Notes: generated by a model not told the origin, from the letters alone. Numbered from the stretch's first letter, positions 1-5,899 are shown. The stretch is 10,727 nt of DNA from JAIPEI01 sp041685835 (GCA_041685835.1 JAWLEX010000105.1:1-10727); one strand, 5' to 3'. Numbers and translations: made by a program.

Positions 1-120
1 GCCCACCACCCAGGCCTCGTGTCCCGCTCCGGCCAGGCGCTCGAAAATGGACCGGATGAACGGAGGGATGGGAATATCCAGTCGTGCCTCACCACTGTTC
101 TCCAAACTCCGGCCCTTCAA
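1..120 (-). CDS. Probable CCA tRNA nucleotidyltransferase / poly(A) polymerase family, N-terminus only (cut by window edge)
   Basis: The minus strand reads an open frame from about base 171 to the window edge. From a TTG at 118-120 it gives MKGRSLENSGEARLDIPIPP, then FIRSIFERLAGAGHEAWVVG. The segment IPPFI..I...L..AGHEAWVVG matches the start of class II CCA-adding enzymes and PcnB-like polymerases, where it leads into the GG.VRD nucleotide-binding loop; here the sequence stops just at the first glycine. This family adds or repairs the 3' CCA of tRNA or adds poly(A) tails in the cytoplasm. I chose TTG 118-120 because a strong GGGGAG (127-132, complement) lies 6 nt upstream. A GTG at 142-144 is the alternative; there is no in-frame ATG before the in-frame stop at 169-171. 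Only about 40 codons are visible, so the catalytic aspartates cannot be checked. Confidence 0.7.
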   Translation of the reverse strand, partial: MKGRSLENSGEARLDIPIPPFIRSIFERLAGAGHEAWVVG

Positions 121-189
121 ACCATACTCCCCTTTAGGATACACGACCCGGGCGATGATAACCCCCGCTCATGAAATCAGCCCCGGTCG

Positions 190-219
190 AGTATACAGTC
201 GACAAACCTTCGCCCGCAA
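190..219 (-). promoter_or_regulatory. Possible sigma-70 promoter for the minus-strand nucleotidyltransferase gene
   Basis: On the complement there is a -10-like TATACT (190-195) preceded, after 18 nt, by a weak -35 TTGCGG (214-219). The predicted transcript would have a leader of about 60 nt before the TTG start. The -10 box is good and the -35 poor. The -10 sits inside GTCGA-N8-TCGAC (186-203), a short inverted repeat that could be an operator. Confidence 0.3.
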
Positions 220-235
220 CGGTTTAAAGAACCGT
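219..235. repeat. Short inverted repeat ACGGTT-N5-AACCGT in the divergent intergenic region
   Basis: ACGGTT (219-224) and AACCGT (230-235) are perfect inverted copies separated by 5 bp. The element lies immediately upstream of the predicted minus-strand promoter, overlapping its -35 by one base. It could be a repressor or activator operator, or chance. The core AACGGTTT recurs in two other intergenic regions of the window. Apart from this element and the two promoters, bases 121-456 hold nothing I recognise: no tRNA and no convincing gene. Confidence 0.35.
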
Positions 236-338
236 GGTCGTGGCCGCGGATCTTTGGTTTTATCCCTTAACACCTCATACTTCTCAACACCTGATGCTTC
301 TTCGTGGTTAAATAGATACGGGCTCTCACGCTCCCCGG

Positions 339-367
339 TTGAAATCCTCTTTGCAATCTCATATACT
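339..367 (+). promoter_or_regulatory. Sigma-70-like promoter for the 457-2130 gene
   Basis: TTGAAA (339-344), a 17-nt spacer and TATACT (362-367) match the consensus at 10 of 12 positions with ideal spacing. Transcription would start near 374, giving a leader of about 80 nt before the ATG at 457. This also argues against translation starting at the upstream TTG at 367-369. Confidence 0.6.
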
Positions 368-456
368 TGCCTGGAATCCATATGGCACAAATGACGGGAC
401 CCAACCCCGGGGGATTTCGCTCGAAAAGGAAAACCCGGAGAGGCGGAGCAAGTATC

Positions 457-2130
457 ATGACAGACGATTCCATCGAACACATTGTTGCAGAGAGGCTGGA
501 CCGCATCTTTGGAGACGACGATGAAGATGAAGAGGTCCGGAAGCCGGCTGCCGAAGCCGCAAAATCCGCCATCGATCCTGTAAGACAGGCGGCTATGGAG
601 TTGGAAAACGGTGTACGGCCGGAGACAGTAGAGCGTTTGACCTCCTCCATACATGCCCTTGGTAAATCCCATGGCAAAGACCCTTTGTTCCTTCCCCTGC
701 TGAAGATGATGCACCTCCTTTCAGGGTACCTGAGCCCGGCCCGGCAGGATGTGAACCGGCCCGCCCTGCAATCGGTGCGCTCCGTTATCGAGTGCATGGA
801 AGCCCTCGAGGGCGGGCGCACCTTGCCGGATGTTGAAAAACGGAAACGCGTCCAGAAGGAAATCGAGTCATTCAAGGTGTTCCGCGAGGCAATCCGGGTA
901 CTTAAACCGCCTGAAAAAAGCCCCAAGGATGCACGGACATCCATCCCGGCTGCGGCTGGACATACCCCCGCATACACAGTCGCCAAGGGTGAGGACGCGA
1001 CGGCGGTTCCTCCCCGGCCGGAACCCCAGCACCCCAAGGAAGAACCCCCCGCTTCGATCCCGAGGATCGACGACCTGGATGCTTTCAGGAAAAGCCTCTC
1101 CACCCTGAACCACCGGATCGAAGGAATCAGGGAGACGCTGGATACCCAGGCGGCCTCAAGCGCCGAACTCCGGGACACGCTGTCTCAGATCGGAAAAGGG
1201 GTTAATGCCCTGATCAAGAAGACCATGGAAAAACCGCCTCATAAGACGGAAGACCCCGGTGTTGATTCCCTGAAAGCCGAAGACATTCGATCCTGTGTGC
1301 GCGAGGCCATGGAAGAGGGCCTAAAGGAGTTCCGCGGGTTGCCCGCCGGATTGAGTGAGGTCCAAGAGGCCGTATCAGACGCCTTCACCCGGTTCGAAAA
1401 GAGGATCAACGAACTCCACGAGGAAATTCGGTCCGTTCAAGAAGGACTTCGCTCGATCCGCTCGGAGATCGATGATCTCCAAACCCCAAAACCCCCGAAT
1501 GAGCCTGCGGTTGAAGAGCCTTTCCAAGTTGGAGAGGCGGAGCTTGGAATGCCGCTCGAAGAAGATGAGCGTCCAGGCCCGGCCGGAGAACCTGAAGACC
1601 CCGAATACACTCCCCCCGCCCGTCCGGGGTTACCCACGGGAAGTTATTTTCTTTTTTCCACCGGCGGAAAGAACTACGCCGTTGACGAACAATATGTGGT
1701 CAAGGCCTCGGAAGCGGGAGGCGGTCTCCAAAAAAAGGCCCGTATCAGGGGGGGATTGACCATCTCCGATTCATCGTCCAGCCTGTTCAAGACGAAGAAG
1801 GGAATCGAGCCGCCTTGGCTTTACATTACTTCGGGAGAATTCAAAAGGACCCTGTTCCGCCTGGTGAGCGAAGGCGAACTGGACGGCCTCGAGCACACGG
1901 GTGGTAAAGGAGTCCTCTTTCTGTGGGTCGGGGACGAGCGGATTGTACTCTTTACCGACCATCCCGCGCTGAAAATCACCCTGGGAGACGAGGACGAGGT
2001 CCATATGTCGGGAGTCAGCGGCTCCCAGAGCGGTCCCTTCTGCGGGTCGATTCAGCGCTCGGGAGAACCGAGCGGGTTTTATATGATTATTTCGCCTGAA
2101 AAAATCGCTGAGCCGGGCTTAACACCTTGA
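457..2130 (+). CDS. Acidic coiled-coil protein with a possible degenerate CheW-like C-terminal domain; function unknown
   Basis: I do not recognise this 557-residue protein with confidence. The start at ATG 457 is preceded by GGAG (445-448) with 8-nt spacing; in-frame TTG/ATG codons upstream to 367 lack this support. Visible parts: an N-terminal helical region (1-150) with a very acidic patch DDDEDEE near 20-26; a Pro/Lys/Glu-rich linker (about 151-203); a helical, coiled-coil-like segment (204-260); a second one (about 285-343, containing FEKRINELHEEIRSVQEGLRS); another Pro/Glu-rich linker (344-394); and a beta-rich C-terminal domain (395-548). That last domain starts YFLFSTGGKNYAVDEQYVV and later has GVLFLWVGDERIVLFTD and CGSIQRSG..FYMIIS. 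These resemble, in order, the first strand, the VDxV region and the final strands of CheW domains, which scaffold chemotaxis-type receptor-kinase arrays. That likeness is my reading and unproven. No signal peptide or membrane helix is visible, so it is probably cytoplasmic. No chemotaxis gene is nearby. Confidence 0.75.
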   Translation: MTDDSIEHIVAERLDRIFGDDDEDEEVRKPAAEAAKSAIDPVRQAAMELENGVRPETVERLTSSIHALGKSHGKDPLFLPLLKMMHLLSGYLSPARQDVNRPALQSVRSVIECMEALEGGRTLPDVEKRKRVQKEIESFKVFREAIRVLKPPEKSPKDARTSIPAAAGHTPAYTVAKGEDATAVPPRPEPQHPKEEPPASIPRIDDLDAFRKSLSTLNHRIEGIRETLDTQAASSAELRDTLSQIGKGVNALIKKTMEKPPHKTEDPGVDSLKAEDIRSCVREAMEEGLKEFRGLPAGLSEVQEAVSDAFTRFEKRINELHEEIRSVQEGLRSIRSEIDDLQTPKPPNEPAVEEPFQVGEAELGMPLEEDERPGPAGEPEDPEYTPPARPGLPTGSYFLFSTGGKNYAVDEQYVVKASEAGGGLQKKARIRGGLTISDSSSSLFKTKKGIEPPWLYITSGEFKRTLFRLVSEGELDGLEHTGGKGVLFLWVGDERIVLFTDHPALKITLGDEDEVHMSGVSGSQSGPFCGSIQRSGEPSGFYMIISPEKIAEPGLTP

Positions 2131-2156
2131 CAAACAAGCATGGAATGGGACATATG
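2127..2156 (+). promoter_or_regulatory. Weak candidate promoter upstream of sucC
   Basis: A perfect -35 hexamer TTGACA (2127-2132) overlaps the stop codon of the preceding gene. The best -10 at normal spacing is only CATATG (2151-2156, 18-nt spacer, 3 of 6 matches). A start near 2163 would put the whole predicted leader structure at 2225-2289 in the sucC transcript. The poor -10 makes this tentative. Confidence 0.3.
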
Positions 2157-2224
2157 GAGTTCCTGATCCCGGCGGGTTTCACGGCTTATGACTCGTGTCT
2201 GTGATCGGTGTCCAAAAACCCAAC

Positions 2225-2289
2225 GGTTTACCAGCTCAAAAGCTGACATCCGGTTGATAATGGGAGGGTGAGTATTCTCACGGTAAACC
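2225..2289 (+). ncRNA. Candidate structured leader RNA (three-way-junction-like) upstream of sucC
   Basis: A closing stem GGTTTACC (2225-2232) pairs perfectly with GGTAAACC (2282-2289). Inside it, abutting the 5' strand, AGCT-CAAA-AGCT (2233-2244) forms a small hairpin. Abutting the 3' strand, GTGAG-TATT-CTCAC (2268-2281) forms a second hairpin. The two are joined by about 23 nt that include GGTTGATAATGGGAGG. This is a three-way-junction layout, as in several riboswitch classes, although I match it to none. A U-rich stretch (2291-2300) follows the closing stem, so it might instead act as an attenuator or as the terminator of the upstream gene. It starts about 95 nt after the upstream stop and ends 61 nt before sucC. 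The rest of 2131-2350 shows nothing else I can name. Confidence 0.4.
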
Positions 2290-2350
2290 CCTTGTCTTTT
2301 GCGGGCTATGAAAACTCTATGCCACGGATCCGCGCTCGAGGTTGGACGAC

Positions 2351-3523
2351 ATGAAGCTACACGAATACCAGGCGAAGGAACTCTTTCGAACCTTTGACAT
2401 CCCGGTTCCCCAAGGGCGGTCGGCCGATTCGGCCGATGAAGCGGTGGAGGCGGCCCAAGGCCTGCACGGACCTCCCTGGGTGATCAAGGCCCAGGTACAC
2501 GCAGGAGGGCGCGGAAAGGGCGGTGGTGTGAGGGTCGTCCACACCAGGGACGAACTGAGGGATGCGGCCCGGGACATCCTGGAACGCCCCCTGGTGACGC
2601 CCCAGACCGGCCCCGAGGGCAAGTCCGTCCACCGCCTGCTTGTGGAGGAAGGTGTGGAGATCGACCGGGAGTTTTATCTGGCCATGGTGGTGGACCGCGA
2701 GTCAGCCGTGCCGGTGGCGATTTTCAGCCAGGACGGCGGCATGGATATCGAGGAAGTGGCCGCCAGGACCCCTGAGCGAGTCCTGAAGCAGTTCGTTGCC
2801 CCGGAGGCCGGGTGGATGCCCTTTTGCGCCGGAAACCTGGCATACGGCCTTGACCCCCTGCCCTCTTCCGAGATTATGAAATCACTCACAGCCATTATGG
2901 GACGGCTTTATCGGGCCTTTATCCAACTCGATTGTTCGCTGGCGGAGATCAATCCACTGGTGGTGACCAAGTCGGGGCATGTCCTTGCCGTGGACGCCAA
3001 GGTGAACATAGATGACAACGCCCTTTTCCGTCACAGGGAACTGGCGGAAATGGACGATCCCCTGGAAAAGGACCCTCTGGAGTTGAAGGCCGAGGAATAT
3101 AACCTGAACTATATCCGGCTCGACGGCGACATAGGAGCCATGGTCAACGGCGCGGGCCTGGCCATGGCCACAATGGATGTCATCAAGATGGCCGGAGCCG
3201 AACCCGCCAACTTCCTCGACGTCGGCGGCGGCGCGAGCGAGGAGATGATCAAGCGGGGCTTTGAAATCATCCTGGAAGACCCGAAAGTCAAGGCGATCCT
3301 GATCAACATTTTCGGGGGTATCCTCCGTTGCGACGTACTGGCCAGGGGTGTACTGGCTGCGGCTGAAAAGACCGCCATAGACGTTCCGCTGATCGTTCGG
3401 CTCGAGGGCACGAACGTGGAGGAGGGCCGGCGGATCCTGGAAGCCTCGGATCTGGAGTTTCTGGTGGCAAAGGATGTCAGCGAGGCGGCCGACATGATCA
3501 CGCGCCGTATCCACCGGGCATAG
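2351..3523 (+). CDS. sucC: Succinyl-CoA synthetase (ligase) beta subunit
   Basis: This 390-residue protein is the nucleotide-binding beta subunit of succinyl-CoA synthetase, which interconverts succinyl-CoA plus NDP and phosphate with succinate, CoA and NTP in the TCA cycle. It starts MKLHEYQAKELF, like other SucC proteins (E. coli 388 residues), so I take ATG 2351, with GAGG (2338-2341) 9 nt upstream; a TTG at 2342 would add only MDD. The ATP-grasp domain spans about 1-235: VIKAQVHAGGRGKGGGV (44-60), EINPL with metal-binding Asn201, and AVDAKVNIDDNALFR with metal-binding Asp215. The C-terminal CoA-ligase domain follows, with NGAGLAM (266-272), FLDVGGGA (288-295), NIFGGILRCD (319-328) and RLEGTN (350-355). 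No key residue appears missing. sucD begins 41 bp downstream on the same strand, so the two subunits are almost certainly co-transcribed. ATP versus GTP preference cannot be read safely from sequence. Confidence 0.97.
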   Translation: MKLHEYQAKELFRTFDIPVPQGRSADSADEAVEAAQGLHGPPWVIKAQVHAGGRGKGGGVRVVHTRDELRDAARDILERPLVTPQTGPEGKSVHRLLVEEGVEIDREFYLAMVVDRESAVPVAIFSQDGGMDIEEVAARTPERVLKQFVAPEAGWMPFCAGNLAYGLDPLPSSEIMKSLTAIMGRLYRAFIQLDCSLAEINPLVVTKSGHVLAVDAKVNIDDNALFRHRELAEMDDPLEKDPLELKAEEYNLNYIRLDGDIGAMVNGAGLAMATMDVIKMAGAEPANFLDVGGGASEEMIKRGFEIILEDPKVKAILINIFGGILRCDVLARGVLAAAEKTAIDVPLIVRLEGTNVEEGRRILEASDLEFLVAKDVSEAADMITRRIHRA

Positions 3524-3564
3524 AGCCGGGTTCAAAACCGAAGCGCAAAGGGAGCAGGCAGGTC

Positions 3565-4440
3565 ATGAGCATTCTGGTTGATGAAAACACGCGAGTGGTG
3601 GTGCAGGGAATCACAGGCAGGGAAGGCTCATTTCATACACAGCAGATGCTTAAATACGGCACAACAGTGGCGGCGGGAGTGACTCCCGGAAAGGGCGCCC
3701 TCGTCATTGAAGGCGTCCCCGTATTTAACAGCATAAAGCAGGCCGTGGATCTGGAAGGTGCAAACACCGCGTGCATATTTGTTCCACCGCCGTTTGCAGC
3801 GGACGCCGTCATGGAGGCGGCCTATGCGGGAATTGCGGTGACGGTCTGCATTACGGAAGGCATACCCATCCTGGACATGGTCCGGGTTTCCAGCTACCTG
3901 AAAACCTACGGCACCGTCCTGATCGGACCCAACTGCCCCGGCATCATCTCCCCGGGAAAGAGCAAGGTCGGCATCATGCCCGGGCCCATCCACCGGCCGG
4001 GAACCATAGGCGTGATCTCCCGAAGCGGTACCCTGACCTATGAAGTGGTAGACCAGTTGACCCGGGCCGGACTGGGGCAGTCCACGTGCATCGGAATCGG
4101 GGGAGACCCCATCGTGGGGACCTCCTTCATTGATCATCTCACAAGGTTCGAGCAGGACCCTGATACGGAAGCGGTGGTCCTGATCGGTGAGATCGGGGGT
4201 TCTGCGGAGGAAGAGGCTGCGGGTTACATCCGGCAGTCATTTACCAAGCCGGTCCTGGCCTTCATTGCGGGCCGGACCGCCCCTCCGGGCAAGAGAATGG
4301 GCCATGCAGGCGCCATTATATCGGGAGGAAAAGGACGTGCCGAGGACAAGATTGAGGCCCTGGAGTCCGCCGGGATCAAGGTGGTTCGCGAGCTGGGCAG
4401 CCTCGGAAAAACGGTCCGGGACGTGGTAGCGGCCTCCTGA
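3565..4440 (+). CDS. sucD: Succinyl-CoA synthetase (ADP-forming type) alpha subunit
   Basis: This 291-residue protein is the catalytic alpha subunit that partners the SucC product in a cytoplasmic alpha/beta complex. It begins MSILVDENTRVVVQGITGREGSFH, the CoA-binding Rossmann domain with the GxTGxxG loop (16-21). GPNCPGIISPG (121-131) and SRSGTLTYE (152-160) follow, as in SucD. The ligase domain has GIGGDP (177-182), IGEIGGSAEEEAA (207-219) and GKRMGHAGAIISGGKG (242-257). His247 in GHAGA is the residue that becomes phosphorylated during catalysis. Length matches the family (E. coli 289). ATG 3565 has GGGAG (3550-3554) and GGCAGG (3557-3562) upstream. No terminator is evident after the stop at 4440. 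No other TCA-cycle gene is in the window. In an anaerobe the complex could also serve substrate-level phosphorylation or succinate activation; that is inference. Confidence 0.97.
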   Translation: MSILVDENTRVVVQGITGREGSFHTQQMLKYGTTVAAGVTPGKGALVIEGVPVFNSIKQAVDLEGANTACIFVPPPFAADAVMEAAYAGIAVTVCITEGIPILDMVRVSSYLKTYGTVLIGPNCPGIISPGKSKVGIMPGPIHRPGTIGVISRSGTLTYEVVDQLTRAGLGQSTCIGIGGDPIVGTSFIDHLTRFEQDPDTEAVVLIGEIGGSAEEEAAGYIRQSFTKPVLAFIAGRTAPPGKRMGHAGAIISGGKGRAEDKIEALESAGIKVVRELGSLGKTVRDVVAAS

Positions 4441-4464
4441 CTCGACAGCACACTCGACAGCACA
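4441..4464 (+). repeat. Two tandem copies of a 12-bp repeat
   Basis: CTCGACAGCACA occurs twice head to tail (4441-4452 and 4453-4464) directly after the sucD stop codon and 4 bp upstream of a predicted -35 box. The copies are identical. It may be a binding site for an activator or a recent slippage duplication. Confidence 0.9.
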
Positions 4465-4468
4465 CTCC

Positions 4469-4498
4469 TTGACTTGGCCGCACATTCGCTGCTATTAT
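4469..4498 (+). promoter_or_regulatory. Sigma-70-like promoter for the Cys-rich protein / tatA operon
   Basis: TTGACT (4469-4474), an 18-nt spacer and TATTAT (4493-4498) match the consensus at 10 of 12 positions. Transcription would start near 4505, giving a leader of about 130 nt. ATCCAAACAAA lies right after the -10 box (4499-4509) and again inside the leader (4558-4568). Confidence 0.6.
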
Positions 4499-4550
4499 AT
4501 CCAAACAAAGGGAAATATTCCGGTCCCCTGAAACCGTTTTCTGAACAGGC

Positions 4551-4573
4551 GCTGATCATCCAAACAAATCAGC
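4551..4573 (+). promoter_or_regulatory. Leader hairpin upstream of the Cys-rich gene
   Basis: GCTGAT (4551-4556) and ATCAGC (4568-4573) can form a 6-bp stem with an 11-nt loop in the predicted leader transcript. The loop holds most of the second ATCCAAACAAA copy. No U-tract follows, so it is not a terminator. A role in translation or stability is possible but unsupported. The rest of 4441-4636 contains no gene I can see. Confidence 0.25.
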
Positions 4574-4636
4574 AGGTTGAGTGGACGGCCGCCGGCGCCG
4601 CCTCTCCCCGGAACCCGTCCCTGAAAGCGACCCCAT

Positions 4637-5029
4637 ATGGACAAGGTAGTCGACATCCAGTACCGGATCAGCCAGCGCCGGCAAGGGCGCCAGGTGAGGG
4701 AGTACCGAGAGAAGATTCGGGCGCTTCAGAAGGTCCTTCAGTGTGCTTCCTGCCACTTCAAGTGCGCGATGTGCGGTCATCATATCAACGAAACCGCAGA
4801 CGGTTCCGGGCTCGAGCCGGGCCCGCTCGGCTATGTCTTCTGTAAAAGCTGCAAGGAAGAGTTCGAAGACTTTCTTGCGATAACCAGCGGCGACAAGGAC
4901 GCTGAGGTCTTCTGGCACAATGAGGCTTGGCAGGAGATGTGGTCGGCCTGGCTGGACTACCAGCAGGCGATTCATCAATTCATGCGATCTCCTGAATTCA
5001 AGCTCCTGTTATCGGAAATCGAGAAATAG
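4637..5029 (+). CDS. Small six-cysteine protein, probable zinc-binding; function unknown
   Basis: I do not recognise this 130-residue protein. It has a basic N-terminal helix (about 8-34, rich in Arg/Lys/Gln), then Cys36-x2-Cys39-x3-Cys43-x2-Cys46-Gly-His-His, and after a 20-residue loop Cys69-x2-Cys72. These could bind one or two Zn ions as a ribbon or treble-clef-like fold. The remainder is helical and aromatic, with FWHNEAWQEMWSAWLDYQQ near 92-110. No signal peptide or membrane helix is present. An alternative is an iron-sulfur or redox protein, but CxxC pairs with nearby His favour zinc. The Shine-Dalgarno sequence before ATG 4637 is poor, hinting at weak or regulated translation. tatA starts 25 bp downstream on the same strand, so the two probably share the promoter at 4469-4498. 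Confidence 0.8.
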   Translation: MDKVVDIQYRISQRRQGRQVREYREKIRALQKVLQCASCHFKCAMCGHHINETADGSGLEPGPLGYVFCKSCKEEFEDFLAITSGDKDAEVFWHNEAWQEMWSAWLDYQQAIHQFMRSPEFKLLLSEIEK

Positions 5030-5054
5030 AACCTACGCATTGCGGAGGAAACCC

Positions 5055-5249
5055 ATGTTTGGGATCGGCATGCCGGAATTGATCATCATACTGATTATTA
5101 TTTTAATCATTTTCGGTGCAGGAAAACTTCCTGAAATCGGAAGTGGGATCGGTAAAGGGATCAAAAATTTCAAAAAGGCTACAAACGAAAAAGATGAAAT
5201 AGACGCACCGGCTAAAGAAACCGATAATAGCAAAGAAAAAGACAAATAA
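5055..5249 (+). CDS. tatA: Sec-independent protein translocase subunit TatA
   Basis: TatA oligomerises in the inner membrane to form the passage for folded proteins carrying twin-arginine signals, after recognition by TatC (with TatB in many species). This 64-residue protein has the family layout: a short N-terminus (MFGIGMPEL), one membrane helix of mostly Ile/Leu (about 9-20), the FG hinge (Phe20-Gly21), an amphipathic helix KLPEIGSGIGKGIKNFKKA (24-42) and a charged hydrophilic tail (43-64). The tail is short, which favours TatA over TatB. ATG 5055 has an excellent GGAGG (5044-5048) 6 nt upstream; longer in-frame extensions are not TatA-like. No tatC is visible in the window, so the rest of the translocase must be encoded elsewhere. 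Confidence 0.95.
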   Translation: MFGIGMPELIIILIIILIIFGAGKLPEIGSGIGKGIKNFKKATNEKDEIDAPAKETDNSKEKDK

Positions 5250-5276
5250 AACTTTTAACCAATGTACAAAAGGGAT

Positions 5277-5304
5277 GCCCTTGCTCGAAGCGGGGGCCGC
5301 GTTT
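5277..5304 (+). terminator. Probable rho-independent-type terminator of the tatA operon
   Basis: Bases 5277-5285 pair with 5289-5297 to form a 9-bp stem with a CGA loop, including two G-U wobbles. Because of the wobbles the hairpin is stable in plus-strand RNA but has two A-C mismatches in minus-strand RNA, so it should act mainly on transcripts from tatA. A modest U-rich stretch (GUUUAAU, 5301-5307) follows a few bases later. It lies between convergent tatA and ssb, 28 bp after the tatA stop. Confidence 0.5.
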
Positions 5305-5314
5305 AATCAGGGAT

Positions 5315-5755
5315 TCAAAAGGGGATATCATCTTCCGGCGTGTTGAGAGGCTCCTCCCCGGGCCCTTCCCGGCCCTCAAAAGCCCCCTGCCCCTGCCCCT
5401 CTCCCTGAGCCTGCTTTCCGGGTGCCGGCCCAAGCATCTGCATCTCTCGCGCAACGATTTCCGTAGTATACCGGGTGTTGCCGTCCTTATCTTCCCAAGA
5501 CCTTGTCTGAAGGCGCCCTTCCACATAGACCTGCTTTCCCTTGTGAAGATATTCTCCGCAGATCTCTGCCAATCGGGCGAAAGCCACCACGCGATGCCAC
5601 TCGGTGCGGCTCTGCTTCTCCCCGGAATTCTTGTCCGTCCACTCTTCGGTCGTGGCGATCCGGAAATTGGCCACCGCCGACCCGCTCGTAGTGTAGCGGA
5701 CCTCTGGGTCGGCCCCCAGGTTTCCGATCAGGATCACTTTGTTTATACCAGCCAT
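5315..5755 (-). CDS. ssb: Single-stranded DNA-binding protein
   Basis: SSB coats single-stranded DNA during replication, recombination and repair and recruits partner proteins through its C-terminal tip. This 146-residue protein begins MAGINKVILIGNLGADPEVRYT and contains an OB fold over about 4-108 (NKVILIGNLG, SRTEWHRVVAFARLAEICGEYL, KGKQVYVEGRLQTRSWEDKDG). A Gly/Gln/Glu/Pro-rich linker (about 112-138) and the conserved acidic tip DDIPF end the protein. The start at 5753-5755 has a strong AGGAGG (complement of 5763-5768) 7 nt upstream. An in-frame ATG further upstream would add 18 residues that are absent from the family. ssb is convergent with tatA and divergent from rnj. No replication gene flanks it. 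Confidence 0.97.
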   Translation of the reverse strand: MAGINKVILIGNLGADPEVRYTTSGSAVANFRIATTEEWTDKNSGEKQSRTEWHRVVAFARLAEICGEYLHKGKQVYVEGRLQTRSWEDKDGNTRYTTEIVAREMQMLGPAPGKQAQGEGQGQGAFEGREGPGEEPLNTPEDDIPF

Positions 5756-5775
5756 GGCAGTCCCTCCTGTTACTG

Positions 5776-5789
5776 TTTGAAAATTCAAA
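5776..5789. repeat. Inverted repeat TTTGAA-AA-TTCAAA in the ssb leader
   Basis: TTTGAA (5776-5781) and TTCAAA (5784-5789) are perfect inverted copies 2 bp apart, just upstream of the ssb ribosome binding site. The same half-site recurs three more times towards rnj (5867-5872, 5913-5918, 5953-5958). It could be an operator for the divergent pair. The element overlaps no gene. Confidence 0.45.
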
Positions 5790-5831
5790 AAACGATCGTG
5801 AACCAGCATGGATCGCGACGAACATCCGGCA

Positions 5832-5860
5832 CCTTAACACAAAGGAAAAACCGAAATCAA
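5832..5860 (-). promoter_or_regulatory. Candidate promoter for ssb
   Basis: On the complement TTGATT (5855-5860) is followed after 17 nt by TTAAGG (5832-5837), or after 18 nt by TAAGGT. The -35 is fair and the -10 poor by E. coli standards. The same TAAGGT occurs at the -10 position of the divergent rnj promoter, which may reflect a local preference. Confidence 0.35.
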
Positions 5861-5899
5861 GTCGAATTCAAACATGGACAAGAGATGATGAATTCTCTA

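Noticed and set aside
47..394. 115-codon plus-strand open frame at the left edge
   Set aside because: It runs antisense to the nucleotidyltransferase N-terminus and across the predicted promoters, and its product is not protein-like in pattern.
267..1178. 303-codon minus-strand open frame antisense to the coiled-coil gene
   Set aside because: Its product is low-complexity, with long serine runs complementary to Glu/Asp-rich codons. The plus-strand gene has a promoter, ribosome binding site and sensible domain layout, so this is a shadow.
2225..2289. Hammerhead ribozyme or known purine/TPP-type riboswitch for the three-stem element
   Set aside because: The hammerhead core (CUGAUGA and GAAA) and the conserved loop sequences of the purine and TPP classes are absent.
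2882..3535. 217-codon minus-strand open frame opposite sucC
   Set aside because: sucC is certain by motif; the antisense frame shows no family likeness and follows from GC-rich codon bias.
4441..4464. CRISPR-like or transposon terminal repeat
   Set aside because: There are only two adjacent 12-bp copies with no spacers, no inverted ends and no transposase nearby.
5055..5249. TatB rather than TatA
   Set aside because: The tail after the amphipathic helix is short, and the FGAGKLPEIG hinge and GKGIKNFKKA pattern fit TatA.
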